A program made the translations under genes and the position numbers. Shown here one piece after another: positions 11,601 through 22,773 of a DNA stretch of 64,000 nucleotides. Below the pieces are notes generated by a model. The model made no database searches and was not told where the DNA came from. It saw nothing but the letters and a program-made list of their open reading frames with translations. This DNA is from Neofusicoccum parvum (taxonomy: Eukaryota; Ascomycota; Dothideomycetes; Botryosphaeriales; Botryosphaeriaceae): NCBI GenBank assembly GCA_020912385.1, contig CP087207.1, positions 3,224,001 through 3,288,000 of the forward strand, given 5' to 3'. Numbering within the stretch: position 1 is the stretch's first letter; the number at the start of each line of letters is the position of its first letter.

Positions 11601-13898
11601 GGGAGGATGTAGTCGAGGTCCCAGCCCAGCCCGCCCTTGTCCACGTCGTAGATGTAGTTGACCAGTTCCTCCACGTCTTGGCTGCTGCCTTGGTTGAAAG
11701 GGACCACCAGAAGCTGCGAGCCTCGAGCCCCGTGTTGCTGGTATATGGCCTGGTAGAAGCGGGCCAGTTCCGGGGAGAACGAACTCGTGGTGACCAGCAC
11801 TTGCGCTCCGCCGTTAAGCAGCCCTTTGAGAATGTCCAGTGCAATGGAGTTTTTCCCGGCTCCGGTCAAGAGCACGTGGCCCGGCGCGGGAGATTGGAAA
11901 CTCAGTCCTCGTCGCAGAGACTCGAGATATGCCCCTGTGCATTGCTCGCTGTACTCCCACGCCGAATACCTTCCTCTCCTTTGGATATGGATGTACGGAA
12001 GAGCAGGTAGGTCCGGGACGGAACCATCAGGCGCCTTGTGTCTCCAAGTATTTCGTGATCCGTTTGCTTTGTCAACTTCAGTGGCTCTCGGGGTGTTTTC
12101 TGCACGGGAATGCAGCGTGGCTCTGTCAGTCGTTGCCGGACCCAGCATTTCAGTTATGTAATCGTCAATAACGAAATTACTGCCTCGAGGAACCTCAGAA
12201 TAGCTGACAGAGCCTTCTGCATTGACTGTCGTCTCGGGAAGGCTCCAAGATGGAAATAAGGTTTTTGGACGTGTCTTCAGCGCCCTCCGGCAATCTTTCA
12301 ATAGCACTTTCAGGCGCTGGACAATGATTTCGCTGATCCCTCGTGCCTTCATAGTTCTTATGAACCAAGACATGACCTGCAATAGATCCACGGTTGCTCT
12401 GTTTGGGAGTATTTGCCCACGCTTGCCGATATCCTCAGCCTCCATTGTGCCGCGCATGATCGCATGAGCCATGTCGAGGAAGTCCTGCTTCACCCAACTC
12501 CAGTGCGAGTCAAACCTTCTTAGCTGAGCCGGCTTGAAGTGCGGTTGTATTCCAGCCACGTAAGACTCACCGTGCTCAACAGTGATGAGTTCGAGGTCGC
12601 CCTGGTAGCCGGTGATTATCTGTTCCAGTTGGTCAACGCGGCGAGCGTCATTGTCGAGGTCGATATCCAAGCTCTCCACACAGGCTTTAAGTAAAGCTTG
12701 CGAAAGCGTATCTTGGCTTTTACGGAGTGATTTGAACGTCTCCTCGTCGATGTACGTAGCTTTTGCTTGTCCACCCTGAGCATTCGTTGCTGCAGGGGAA
12801 GACAATTGGATTCCAGCTGCACGAGCATACTTGGCGGCTGCCTCATCTAAAAACACCCTACCATCCTCATCAGTCGTGATTCTGGTCGCAGGTTGTGTTG
12901 TCAGTGCAGCCAGAAGCACCCAGTCCTGCCGTCCGGCTGGAAGGTTCCAGCGCTTCAAGAGATAATCCCTGACAATCGTCATGCTGAAGCTTCCAGGAAG
13001 CTTTGTGGCCACCATTCGTCCAACAAGCGACCGGGAGACGTTTCCCAGCTGCCCGTTGAAAGAAAGCTGCAGCTGGCTGCTCAGATCTCCAAGCTGCATG
13101 TCTTCAGAATTCTCTGGCAAGGCTCCGAACTCTTTTCCCAGGTCGCCGATGATCTCGTTCTGAAGCGCCGATCGTCCTTCCTTTGATTAGCTCCAAAATT
13201 TGAAAATTAGAACTCTAGAATCTGACCTACCGCCACACAAGTCTTTAATACTTGAGGTGAGAGGAGGCAAGATGCCATCCTGTTTTCGTAGTCTCACAGT
13301 TATCAGGCTACATACAATAGCCGATGCCTCAACTGGAGAATCGGTTACAGTGTCAGAAACACTGACAATAGGCGGTGTAGTCTCTGGAGGCGACGGTAAT
13401 TGCTGCATCGATGGCCCTCCACGAGCTGAGTGATTGCTCGCCGAAGTATCCGCGACAACTGCGTTTGTTGCCGGTTTCGATCCGTCTGTCGTTCTCTGGT
13501 CCTCTTCGAACTCGGATCGGTAGTAAATTTCGTTGCTGTGCATTTTCGTGGAAAGGCATTGTCTTGTGATAGAATTGGCATCGTCGTGCTCTCGATACTT
13601 GGACGCTATGGTGTGCTTTCCCATGTTCGCCAGGGTGGGAGTCGGCCCAATCTCAATAAGCCTTTCTACACCTTTTTCTGCAAAAAAGCAGTCTTGTGTC
13701 TCGATCCTGCAGCCAACCAAGTCAGATCGGCGGCCTTCCAATTGGGCTTAATTTGCAAGACGCACCATCTCACTGGATAACAAAATTGGTGTCTACATTC
13801 AAGTCAGCACATTGTGGCTATCTGATTCGGGAATCCGCCTACGCAATCAATTCTATAAGGAGAGTATGTGCGAGCTCTTGCTCGTCTTCGGGCGACAT
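8696..13898 (-). CDS. Fungal type I fatty acid synthase, alpha subunit (secondary-metabolism type, no PPTase domain)
   Basis: I assembled four exons (13898-13843, 13792-13766, 13706-13231, 13176-8696; introns of 50-59 nt), giving about 1,679 residues. The order is: N-terminal part of the malonyl/palmitoyl transferase fold (PVRWIETQD, IEIGPTPTLANM); acyl carrier domain with the attachment serine in CGGRSALQNE (about residue 189, spanning intron 3); ketoreductase (VLLTGAGKNSIA, about residue 625); ketosynthase with cysteine in TPVGACATS (about 1,241), histidine in LHGTSTRK and histidine in GHSKGAAGAW (about 1,519). The protein stops soon after the ketosynthase, where primary FAS alpha subunits continue for about 150 residues into a phosphopantetheinyl transferase; none is seen here. 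No beta subunit lies in the window. Together with the NRPS it suggests a dedicated fatty acyl building block, as known for HC-toxin, apicidin and hexanoyl starters of aflatoxin-type pathways. Confidence 0.9.
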
Positions 13899-14489
13899 CT
13901 TGGCCGGAAAAGTTGAAATTATGGCGTGTTGTAAGAACACACTGCCAGAGCTGAATTTTCTGCAGAAACGCTTCAGAGCCAAGAACTAGAAAGGTGCAAA
14001 GCTTGTTCCGTGCTCAAATAACTATTTATTTTTCAAGCACTGGCGTGAAATTAGGCCTGATAGCTCCGCCGCCAGGTTGCAAATATGTAGGTACACCAGG
14101 AAGAAATTGCATCAGTGTCGTGTCCACACAATCTGTGCGCTCTGTGCCAATGGCGGTAAGCCAATCCATTGACCAACAAATTCCTTAGTAAGCGCAAGGC
14201 TGCGCTTTGTTCGATTGATAGGCTTAGTAAATCCCGTTTCAGGCTTACGACATTCGCGGCTCTCGCGAGGCCGCGGGCCTGTCCGGGGTAGCCGCATTGA
14301 CGCTGAGTCATTAGATACCTCTTTCCGATCGCCTACCGATCCAGCGAGCTTTGCGCATGCTTCACAGTTTCCTCGTGAAGTTGGAGGACCTTCAGGAGGC
14401 AGCATTCCATTTGACTTATCATTTGACGGTGACACGTTCGGTCTTGTACCCAACTGATTGATCGACGTGATTGCACTTGACAGGTAACG

Positions 14490-14690
14490 GGAACATCTAT
14501 ATAAGACAAACCTATGGTCTACGTAAGCAAGTTATTAGTACCTTTTAATCTCCGCATATATAGGGTCTAGTAAATCTTCTATATAGACTAGGGTAGAAAT
14601 AAACCCGTTTGTAACAGGTTTAGACTCTATATAGACGTTGAATATAAATAAATGAATAAATAAATAACTAAGAAGAAAGTCTATATGGAG
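14490..14690. repeat. AT-rich block with repeated TCTATATAGAC-like words
   Basis: In GC-rich surroundings this 200-bp block contains several copies of a short, near-palindromic word of the type TCTATATAGAC (about 14578-14589, 14625-14636, 14679-14687 and a variant near 14496-14506), followed by a run of AATAAATAAATGAATAAA. It has no coding potential. It could be a decayed transposon fragment, perhaps with C-to-T erosion, or simply an AT-rich promoter spacer. Confidence 0.4.
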
Positions 14691-14698
14691 GCATAGTC

Positions 14699-14744
14699 CA
14701 CCAAAATTTTACTCGGCGGCAGTAGACCTGAAACGTTTTGGTGG
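14699..14744. repeat. Short inverted repeat (9-bp arms)
   Basis: CCACCAAAA at about 14699-14707 is mirrored by TTTTGGTGG at about 14736-14744, with a loop of roughly 28 nt. It borders the AT-rich block. Function unknown; it may mark the edge of a degenerate element. Confidence 0.35.
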
Positions 14745-15209
14745 AGAGCTTCGACCAGCCCACGATGAGCCGATTCAAGTGAAATTGTGTGGGTTCGACA
14801 TTAAATGCCTGGCATGACTTTCGGAGCTCGAGAAATGAATTAGATAGGTTTGCGCCTTGTAATGCACAGGAATGTGTTGGTTACAGCAACTGACACTCAA
14901 AAGCGAAGTGGCTATCATAGTGAGCTGGGTTCGCCTTTCTTGTTTATCCATAAGGCCCTGAATTCAGAGAAACGTCACAAGCCTATTTGACTTTCGAAGT
15001 CACATTTGTTTCATGATGGCAGGAATTTACGGGATGTGCAAGCAGTCATATTTGAAAAGGAATGTTCGTTCCCACCGTACTCAACATCGGTTTGAACATA
15101 AAATCATGGATAGCTTCCAAAACCTCTCTCCCGGGGGCTCTCTCCACAGATTAATCTCATACATCTTCATGATTTCCATTTCTAGATGTCGTACAGCCTT
15201 CAATCAATC

Positions 15210-16328
15210 TCAAACATCGGCGCCTGGTAGAAAAAGAGGAATCTCCATGGGCATCTTCTTGTGAGGGTGGAGAGAGTCCAAAGCTTCGGAGATGTGGCCC
15301 TTCGTAACAGGCTTGCGGGTAAAAAAGATCAACATGTCGCGGGTAGCCTCCTTCGTACTGTCAATGGCAAAGACGGGCGAAAGACTGTGCTTCCGCTCGT
15401 GGTCGACAATCACGAGAGTGTCCAAGAATGAGCGGTGCTGAGCCCGGCCCATGACGTGTTTTCCTCGCGTCTCGTGGTAGCGGATTCCTGTCCGTTCGGC
15501 CATGTCGTGCATGTATGTTACCGCGCTGTCCGGTGCCATATTCCTGGAGCCGAGATACGTCGTCATAGTGTGGTCGACGCCGTCGCTGTGTACTCCCTCG
15601 AGAGCTGGCTCGCCGAGCATTTTGGGGGTCGTGACGGTCCGCAAGTTGAAGAGGGTGCAGACCCACTTGTTAGTTTCGTAGTCGAGCTTGGGGCGATGCT
15701 TGGTTGCGATGCCGTGGAGCACCATAGCCTTGAAAACAAGCAAGGCTTGGAAAGCGGTGTTGAGCTGAAGTTCGTTCTGAACCTCATCGAAGATCCGGAC
15801 CTGGCCGGAGTCGTGCCGTTTGAAGTCCTCCTCGAGCGAAAGGGCAAACGGTTGGAATTCCAGGCGTCGCACCGTCCTCGTGTCGAAGTCGAAGCAGAAC
15901 CGGCCATTTCTGGACTTGCGGAAAGGCAGCGTCGGATCAACGTAGAGACTATCACTAACGGTCTGGAGCAGCTCAAAGTCCTCGTCCCTGGCGCCAAGTC
16001 CTTTCAGGAGTGGAATGATTTCCTTTCCCTGGACGAAGACGGCACGGTCCTCGACATATCTTTCCCTGATCTTCATGATTTGGGAGATAGCGTCGTAGTA
16101 TGAGGGTTTTTCGGCCTTTTCCCAAATGTTCAGCTGAGCCTTCGGGGTCAGCCATTCCCGAGGAGGAATATGATGAAGAGACTCCCCAGCCGCCCCGGGA
16201 ACAGCAACCGGGACGGCCTTCTTCTTGGCCGTTTCATGGTAGAGACGATTGCCCGAGGGCCGCAAAAGGCGCAAGCCTACTGCGTTGGTCCACTGGACTC
16301 GTCTCATAGGCGCAAATGCGGACATCAT
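15210..16328 (-). CDS. 2OG-Fe(II) dioxygenase of the free-amino-acid hydroxylase type
   Basis: Single-exon frame of 372 residues. The middle part reads EGVHSDGVDHTM (His247, Asp249), the HxD iron-binding pair of the PF10014-type 2OG-Fe dioxygenases; the distal histidine is probably His314 in KHSLSPV, and Arg330 could bind 2-oxoglutarate. Bacterial members of this family hydroxylate free amino acids such as isoleucine. The first 40 residues are Arg/Lys-rich and lack acidic residues until Glu32, so a mitochondrial presequence is possible. It lies between the FAS alpha gene (same strand) and the ABC exporter (divergent), so it plausibly makes a hydroxylated amino acid, or modifies an acyl chain, for the neighbouring NRPS. 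The substrate assignment is inference. Confidence 0.75.
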   Translation of the reverse strand: MMSAFAPMRRVQWTNAVGLRLLRPSGNRLYHETAKKKAVPVAVPGAAGESLHHIPPREWLTPKAQLNIWEKAEKPSYYDAISQIMKIRERYVEDRAVFVQGKEIIPLLKGLGARDEDFELLQTVSDSLYVDPTLPFRKSRNGRFCFDFDTRTVRRLEFQPFALSLEEDFKRHDSGQVRIFDEVQNELQLNTAFQALLVFKAMVLHGIATKHRPKLDYETNKWVCTLFNLRTVTTPKMLGEPALEGVHSDGVDHTMTTYLGSRNMAPDSAVTYMHDMAERTGIRYHETRGKHVMGRAQHRSFLDTLVIVDHERKHSLSPVFAIDSTKEATRDMLIFFTRKPVTKGHISEALDSLHPHKKMPMEIPLFLPGADV

Positions 16329-17075
16329 GGAGATATCCTAGAGGCAGGCGGTATGAAAAGAAGGTATCTGCCGTAGGGGCGAGGGTGTCGTGTAGCAACC
16401 AAACGGTGTGGCCAGAGTTGATTAGATGCAGATATAGGCGGATCTCTCGGCACCTTCAGCCATGTTTGCTGTGGTTCTCACCTGGGAGACTGAGTAATAC
16501 AATAGAGGTGAAATGTAAGAGTGCCTGATACTAAGACCACCTATTTAGGCGTCTGTCACGTCCGCGTGTGTGCTTCTATTATGACTCGGAGCGTCCTCCT
16601 AGGGCTGCATCTGGAGCTGTTCTGGCATTTTAGAGCTCAAATAACTGATACCCAAGTCCAATGAAATTTCCTTGGCCAGGAGCGGAAAGACGAGGAATCC
16701 CAGCCAAGATAGTTAAAATCACAGCATATTCACAAAAAGTTCCGCGGAATCGAAGATACAGCCGGAGCTTGCTGAGAGCAGCAAACATTCGCAGCAACCA
16801 TACTGCGCTGCATGTGAACTACTCGCCGGAGTACAGGACGGGCTGTGCGGACAGTAAGCCGTGCCGATTCTGCGCCCCCTGACTCGGTCACACCGCAACC
16901 TCTGTTGCCCAATCACGACTGCGTTCTCGCTTGCCTTGTGACCTCGCAGTCCATTCCGTCATTTCGCTTTCCTTCCCTGCCCCTCATTTTTCCGTCTTTC
17001 ACTCGAGAGTTTCCATAGTGGGCCTCTACCATCTTTCCTCCGCAGCGCGTCTGGCGTGCATCCAGCCCGCCCGCC
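16329..17075. promoter_or_regulatory. Divergent promoter region between dioxygenase and ABC exporter
   Basis: This 747-bp region separates two genes transcribed away from each other. CCAAT motifs are seen at about 16654 and 16909-16913 (plus orientation, the latter about 165 bp upstream of the exporter start). ATCTCTCGGC at about 16443 is one base off the ATCTCNCGNA box reported for HC-toxin-type clusters, which is weak evidence. Confidence 0.4.
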
Positions 17076-20000
17076 ATGTCGCAATCCGGCAAATCATGCC
17101 CACTTTCGGTCGATAACTCTTTTGGTCCGTGGGCAGGAAGCACTTGTCGCGGTGGCTTTGATTTCACCTTGTTGTTCGAAGACAGCATTCTCTCCATTCC
17201 GCTCTCATGTCTGTTTCTGCTTGCCCTCCCGTGTCGCACATGGCATCTGGCCAAGTCCGACGTCAAGATCCTGAGCACCCCGTTGCCACTCGTCAAACTC
17301 GTGCGTTTACCTTCTGTCATGTTCCGTCGTTGTCGCTAATGGGAAGTGAAGTTTGCCGCCGTCTGTCTGCTCTGCTTCAATACTGCTCTGCTCGGACTAT
17401 GGGCAACTACGTCATCATCGACAATCACACACTCCCGCGCCTCTATCCCAGCCGCGGTCCTCGCCTTCATCGTCTCGGTGGGCTTCTGCTTGTTATCATG
17501 GCTCGAACACACACGGTCAATTCGACCTTCATTTATCCTCAACATATACCTCTTCATGTCAGTCCTACTTGACACGGCTCGGGCGAGGACTTTGTACATG
17601 CTAGGGCCCTACCACACCATCCCTGCTCTGTTCATCTGTACTATGATCACTAGAGCTATAATGGTGGTGCTCGAGTCAGTGGAAAAGAGATACATCCTGC
17701 TCCCAGCGCACAAGGACCGCTCCAGAGATGCTACTAGTGGTACCTTCAGTCGAAGTGTCTTTGCCTGGTTGACGTCCCTTTTCGTCCATGGCTACCGAAA
17801 TATCCTGACTTTGGATGATCTCCATCCGCTGGATAAGAAGTTGAAGTCTGAGCGACTGTACAAGAGCTTCGAACAGGCTTGGGACAGAGGTCCGTCCTCC
17901 GCGGACTCTCCATATCCTTTAAGTTTCCAACCGTTGACCTATTCTCTTAGTTCCCGACAAGAACATTCCCGGCGTTCTGTTCAACACCTGGCTGGGATCA
18001 TTCTCGGGGCCCATCATGGCTGCAGCAATCCCCAAGTTGTTCTTCATCGGCTTCACCTACGCCCAGCCATTTTTGATCACCAACGCCATCGCCCTCTCGA
18101 GCACCCCAAGCACGGAGCGGTATGATAATATTGGATACGGGCTGATAGGTGCCTACGTTATCGTTTACACGGGAATTGCTGTAAAACTGCCTTGATACCG
18201 CGGTACGGCAATGTGTTGACAGGATCCAGATTTCCACGGGCCAGTACGAGTGGCGCATCTATCGGGCGGCCTCCATGATGAGAGGAAGCATTGTCCCATG
18301 CATTTACAAGAAGACATTGCGTTTGGATCCGGCGGAAGCAAACTCTGCAGATGCATTGACGCTCATTAGTACTGACATCGACACCATAGTCCAGGGTATT
18401 GTTCAGTTACACGAGACCTGGGGTAGCCTTGTTGAAATTGGCCTTTCAGTCTACCTCATCTACAGACAACTTGGGGCCGCTTGTGCCATGCCCATTGCAT
18501 TCGCCATATGTTTGTATTCCTCTTCTAAAGCTTTATCCGTCCAAAAGATTTCTAACGTAGATCGTACAGTTGTCATGGTCGGTACAATCTTCCTCGCAGT
18601 ACCCACTGGCGCCCACCAAGCTTCCTGGATTCAAGCATCCCAGGAGCGCGTAGCCGCAACATCCAAAACCCTTGGGAGCATGAAATGGCTCAAAATTTCA
18701 GGCCTGAATGACGTGGCGTTCTCCATCATCCGCAAACTAAGAACTCGCGAGCTGGAAATCTCTCGCAAGTTCAGAATTCTACTGGGCGTGTCTATGCTCC
18801 TCTGTAGGGCTCATACTTCTGCATACAAATTGATCATTGCTAACCAGTGATTAGCCATCTGTACTCCGATCTGGGGGCCAATCCTGACTTTTTTCACGTT
18901 CGCGGGGATTGCGGCAGGGGGCAGCAATACGCTGACCATTTCCAAAGCCTTCACTTCATTCTCGCTGCTTGTGTTGCTGAACAAGCCCCTTGCCAACATC
19001 ATCATCGCGCTTCCGACAATCGCTGGTGCCATGGCGTCCTTTCAACGAATTCAAACCTATCTCAATGCCAAAGAAAGAGACGATAAGAGGATTGCCGGGA
19101 ATCCCAGGGAACACCGCGTCCTCCCCACTCAAAAGAGCGAACGATCTACGTCCGAAGCTCCCATCTTGGATAGCTGGTCTCGCGACGACGAGCACGAGCT
19201 CCACGAGCTGCGAAAGGACAGCAACTCCACCCTTGGCGAAGACACGATCGCCTCGGTGCAGGGGAAGTTTGCCTGGATCGACGACGCCGAGCCTGTCATC
19301 GACATCGCCGGGTGGAACGTCCAGCGGAGAACCTTCACCCTGGTGCTCGGCCCGGTCGGCTGCGGCAAGTCGACCCTCCTCAAAGCTCTCATCGGCGAGC
19401 TCTCGTCCTTCGAAGGCACCATAGCCACCAGCTACTCCGGCGTTGCCTATTCGGAGCAGACGCCCTGGCTCCCAAACAAGACGGTCCGCGACGTAATCGT
19501 CAGCCATGCCGAGTTCGACGATTCCTGGTATCAGAAGGTTGTTAAGGCGTGTGCTTTGGAGCATGATCTGCAAGGCTGGCCAAACGGGGACGAGACGACT
19601 GTGGGAACCAAGGGGATTTCGATGAGTGGAGGCCAAAAGCAGCGCTTGGTAAGAAATTTGTCCACCCGTGGAGTCGTGGACTACTGCTGATGTCGACAAA
19701 GTCAATCGCGAGGGCGGTCTACGCTCGGAGAGAGTTTATGGTATTTGACGACGTGTTCAGCGGCCTTGATGCAGCTACCGAGGAACTGGTCTTTGACAGC
19801 CTGTTGGGTGAGGATGGGATGCTGCGGCACGCAAAGACAACTGTGGTTGTTGCATCTTCTGATGGTTCGTGGCGCCCTTGCGTTTTGCCTCCCTCCAATG
19901 CTGATCCTGCATAGTCCGTCGTGTGCCCTACGCCGACTACATTGTTCTTCTCAATGAGAAAGGCCAGGTGATAGAATCGGGTACTGTGGCGGACCTGAGT

Positions 20001-22281
20001 CACGTGTTTGGCCCTTCTGAGAAGCAGCAGTCGTGGACTACCGAGCGCGGGGCTGGAAACCCTCAAATCCAGGATGTTAGGTCTGGTACGCTGGAGCAGG
20101 TGCTCGCTGCGACGAACGAGAACTTGAAATCAGCCCGTCAAACGGGTGATTCCGCCGTCTACAAGTTTTACATGAAATCTGCTGGGACGCTTACGCTTAT
20201 CATATTCTTCATTTCCATGGCTGTATTCGCATTCTGCGACTCCTTCCCTAGTGAGTTGCTGAGTCACCATAAACTTTTGCAATCGGAAAATGCTAACAAG
20301 ACCACCAAGATATATGGCTCAAATGGTGGGCTGAAGCAAACGAGAAGAAGCCCAATGCAGACCTTGGAAAATGGTTGGGAGTCTATGCCGCTCTTGGTGT
20401 AGGTGCAGTTGCAGCTGTCTTAGTAGGCATATGGTGAGATCTTTCGACCCTCTGCATAGTTGTGTACCTATTCTGATGGCTATCTCCAGGCAGCTTTTCA
20501 TTGTCATTATCAACCGATCTGCCTCTTACTTTCACGGAATGCTCGTTGACACCGTCTCACGGTAAGTATTATATACATCAGCTACGGTAGCATACAACTG
20601 ACCTCTCAAGCGCACCCATGTCTCTCCATGCAACCGTAGATAGTGGTGTGACAGTTAACAGATTCAGTCAGGATCTGGCATTGATTGACATGGAATTGCC
20701 TTCCGCAGCTCTGGGAACAACCACGGGTAAGCAAAGAGGTTGGCACCCAAGAATTCAGGTAGCTGACGAACCATTGCTTGCAGCTTTGTCGTTTGGGATT
20801 GCCCAGTGCATTTTAATCGCAGTGTCGTCGAAATACATGGCCATCGTTCTGCCATTTCTTGTACTGCTCTTTTACGCCATACAGCACTTTTACCTCCGCA
20901 CCTCGAGGCAGATGCGTCTCCTGGACATCGAGTACAAGGCTCCTCTGTATTCGCAGCTGATCGAGACACTGAACGGATTGCCGACCATTCGAGCATTCCA
21001 ATGGGAAGATAAAGCCGAAAAAGAAAACTGGAGCATCCTCGACGACTCGCAACGCCCGAGTTATCTGCTATATTGCCTCCAACGCTGGCTCACTTTCGCT
21101 GTCGATATGGTCATTGCACTGATGGCTTTGATTCTTGTTGTTATGACCACCACCCTTCGAGAGCAGATCGGACCCGGGTACATGGGAATCGCTCTCAGCA
21201 ATATTCTCGCGTTCAGCGCCACAATGAAGGCCACGATCACATCTTGGGTGTCACTGGAGGTGTCCTTGGGCGCGGTGGCGCGCATAAAAAACTTCATATC
21301 TGAAGTTGCGCCGGAAGACGATTCCCAGGAACAGGTGCCGGAGACGCTTGGTAGAGACTGGCCGATGGAAGGTGCTATCGAGCTTCAAAACGTTTCAGCC
21401 TCATATGCGTAAGCTTAACCTAATAACGCGCGTTTCTTTACGAAATGGCAATTGACGTGGAATTTACAGGTCATCGGGACAAATACTAAAGTCAGTATCG
21501 ATGTCCATTCGGCCTGGTCAAAAGATCGGCATATGCGGAAGAACCGGCAGGTATGGCGCCTGACTCAACTCTCTTTCAAATCTCAGTCCTTTGGATCTGA
21601 CATTTTTAATTTTAGTGGCAAGAGTTCTTTGACGCTCTGTTTATTTCGAATGATAGACCAGGATGGTGGCACGATTACGATTGACGGTATTGACATTTCG
21701 ACGTTACCGCATGAGTTTGTGCGGTCCAGGCTTGTTTCAGTACCACAGGAGCCATATATTTTTGATGGGTCTGTAAGGTTCAATTCCGACCCGACCGAGT
21801 CTCTACCGGACGACGAGATCAAAAGGGCACTTGAGAAAGTACATCTCTGGGACAAGATCGAGCAGCGAGGCGGCCTTGATACGGTCATCGACGACAAGTT
21901 CTTCTCCCAGGGACAATCTCAGCTTCTCATGTGTGCAAGGGCAATGCTACGCAAGAGCAAAATCGTCGTGCTGGATGAAGCCACCAGCAGGTAAGGGAGG
22001 CCCTTTTCCATAGCAGAATGCTTGGCGCTGACGCGCACACCCTTAGTTTGGACGACGAGACAAGCTCCATCATTGACGAGGTCGTGAGGACATGGTTCCA
22101 AGACCGCACCATTATCTCAATTGCGCACAAGCTCGACTCGATCCGAGACTTTGACAAAGTTGCTGTCCTGGACAGTGGAGAACTGATCGAGTTCGATGAC
22201 CCTAGCACGCTCCTATCAAAAGACTCAATATTCAGGGAGCTCTACGAACACTCCCCACACAAGCGGAATACTGACTCTTGA
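17076..22281 (+). CDS. ABCC (MRP-type) full-length ABC exporter
   Basis: Membrane pump with two transmembrane and two nucleotide-binding halves, split by about a dozen short introns (for example 17890-17950, 18181-18229, 18804-18854, 19649-19701). The N-terminal extension has several hydrophobic segments (TMD0-like). NBD1 has Walker A GPVGCGKST, signature MSGGQKQR and Walker B FMVFDD, with Asp in place of the catalytic Glu, as is usual in ABCC proteins. NBD2 has Walker A GRTGSGKSS, a divergent signature FSQGQSQLL, Walker B IVVLDEATS with the catalytic Glu, and IAHKLDSI for the switch histidine. The protein ends at 22281. The first intron boundary (about 17301-17346) is uncertain. Beside NRPS, FAS and dioxygenase genes, it is likely to export the cluster product or give self-protection, though the family also includes general detoxifiers. 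Confidence 0.88.
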
Positions 22282-22773
22282 CTTGAGCATAAATAACAAT
22301 GGCCAGGGGAGGTGTTGGGTTCGATAAGTAGATGAGGAAAGTCAGGTATAGACCTCAAAAGCACCAGAAGGGTTTCTTTATTACTGTAGAGTACTAGAGT
22401 TTAATCGCAACTCCGATTCCGAATATCAATATATGGAATGCTTGCTGCGTGGGACATCCATCAGCGGCCACCTTGGGCCCGTCGGTGGCCAAGCAGTCTC
22501 CGGGTGTCTGCGGCGTGCGGAGGTTCTGATTCGCTGCAACAGCTTACTATCCATCTGCGGAAGGCCTGCCATGTCGTATCCCCATCCCGAACAAGCTCTT
22601 CACCGCCCGCTTGCCCCTTTCAGATCCGATGACGCCTGTTTTCAGTTTTTCTGCCCCTCTGCTACCACGGCTTTCCCGACATCTCTCGTGTCTCTGTCTC
22701 TCTGTATCTCTGTCTCTCTGTCTCTCACTCTCTCACTCTCTCACTCTCTCACTCTCTCTTCCAACAACACCCC
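22282..22773. other. Intergenic, with promoter of the ABC1-family gene
   Basis: No gene. The last 100 bp before the next start are a pyrimidine tract, listed separately. Confidence 0.4.
22675..22766 (+). promoter_or_regulatory. CT-rich microsatellite in the core promoter/5' leader
   Basis: A nearly uninterrupted run of TCTC/TCTG and CACTCT units ends a few bases before the ATG at 22774. CT-rich stretches just upstream of the start are common in strongly and constitutively expressed filamentous fungal genes. The last part is a tandem repeat of an 8-base unit (CTCTCTCA type). Confidence 0.6.

Larger units (their letters stand above)
13899..15209. other. Upstream region of the FAS gene, with AT-rich block
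   Basis: There is no gene. The part next to 13898 is the promoter of the FAS alpha gene. A TGAGTCA lies at about 14315-14321. An AT-rich block at about 14490-14690 and a nearby hairpin are listed separately. The right end would hold the 3' end of the dioxygenase gene. Confidence 0.4.

Noticed and set aside
14779..14795. GGGTTCGAC, resembling a tRNA B box
   Set aside because: No matching A box, acceptor stem or anticodon arm could be folded around it.
19730..19760. Asp in place of the catalytic Glu in NBD1 of the ABC exporter
   Set aside because: This asymmetry is the normal state in ABCC transporters; NBD2 retains the Glu.
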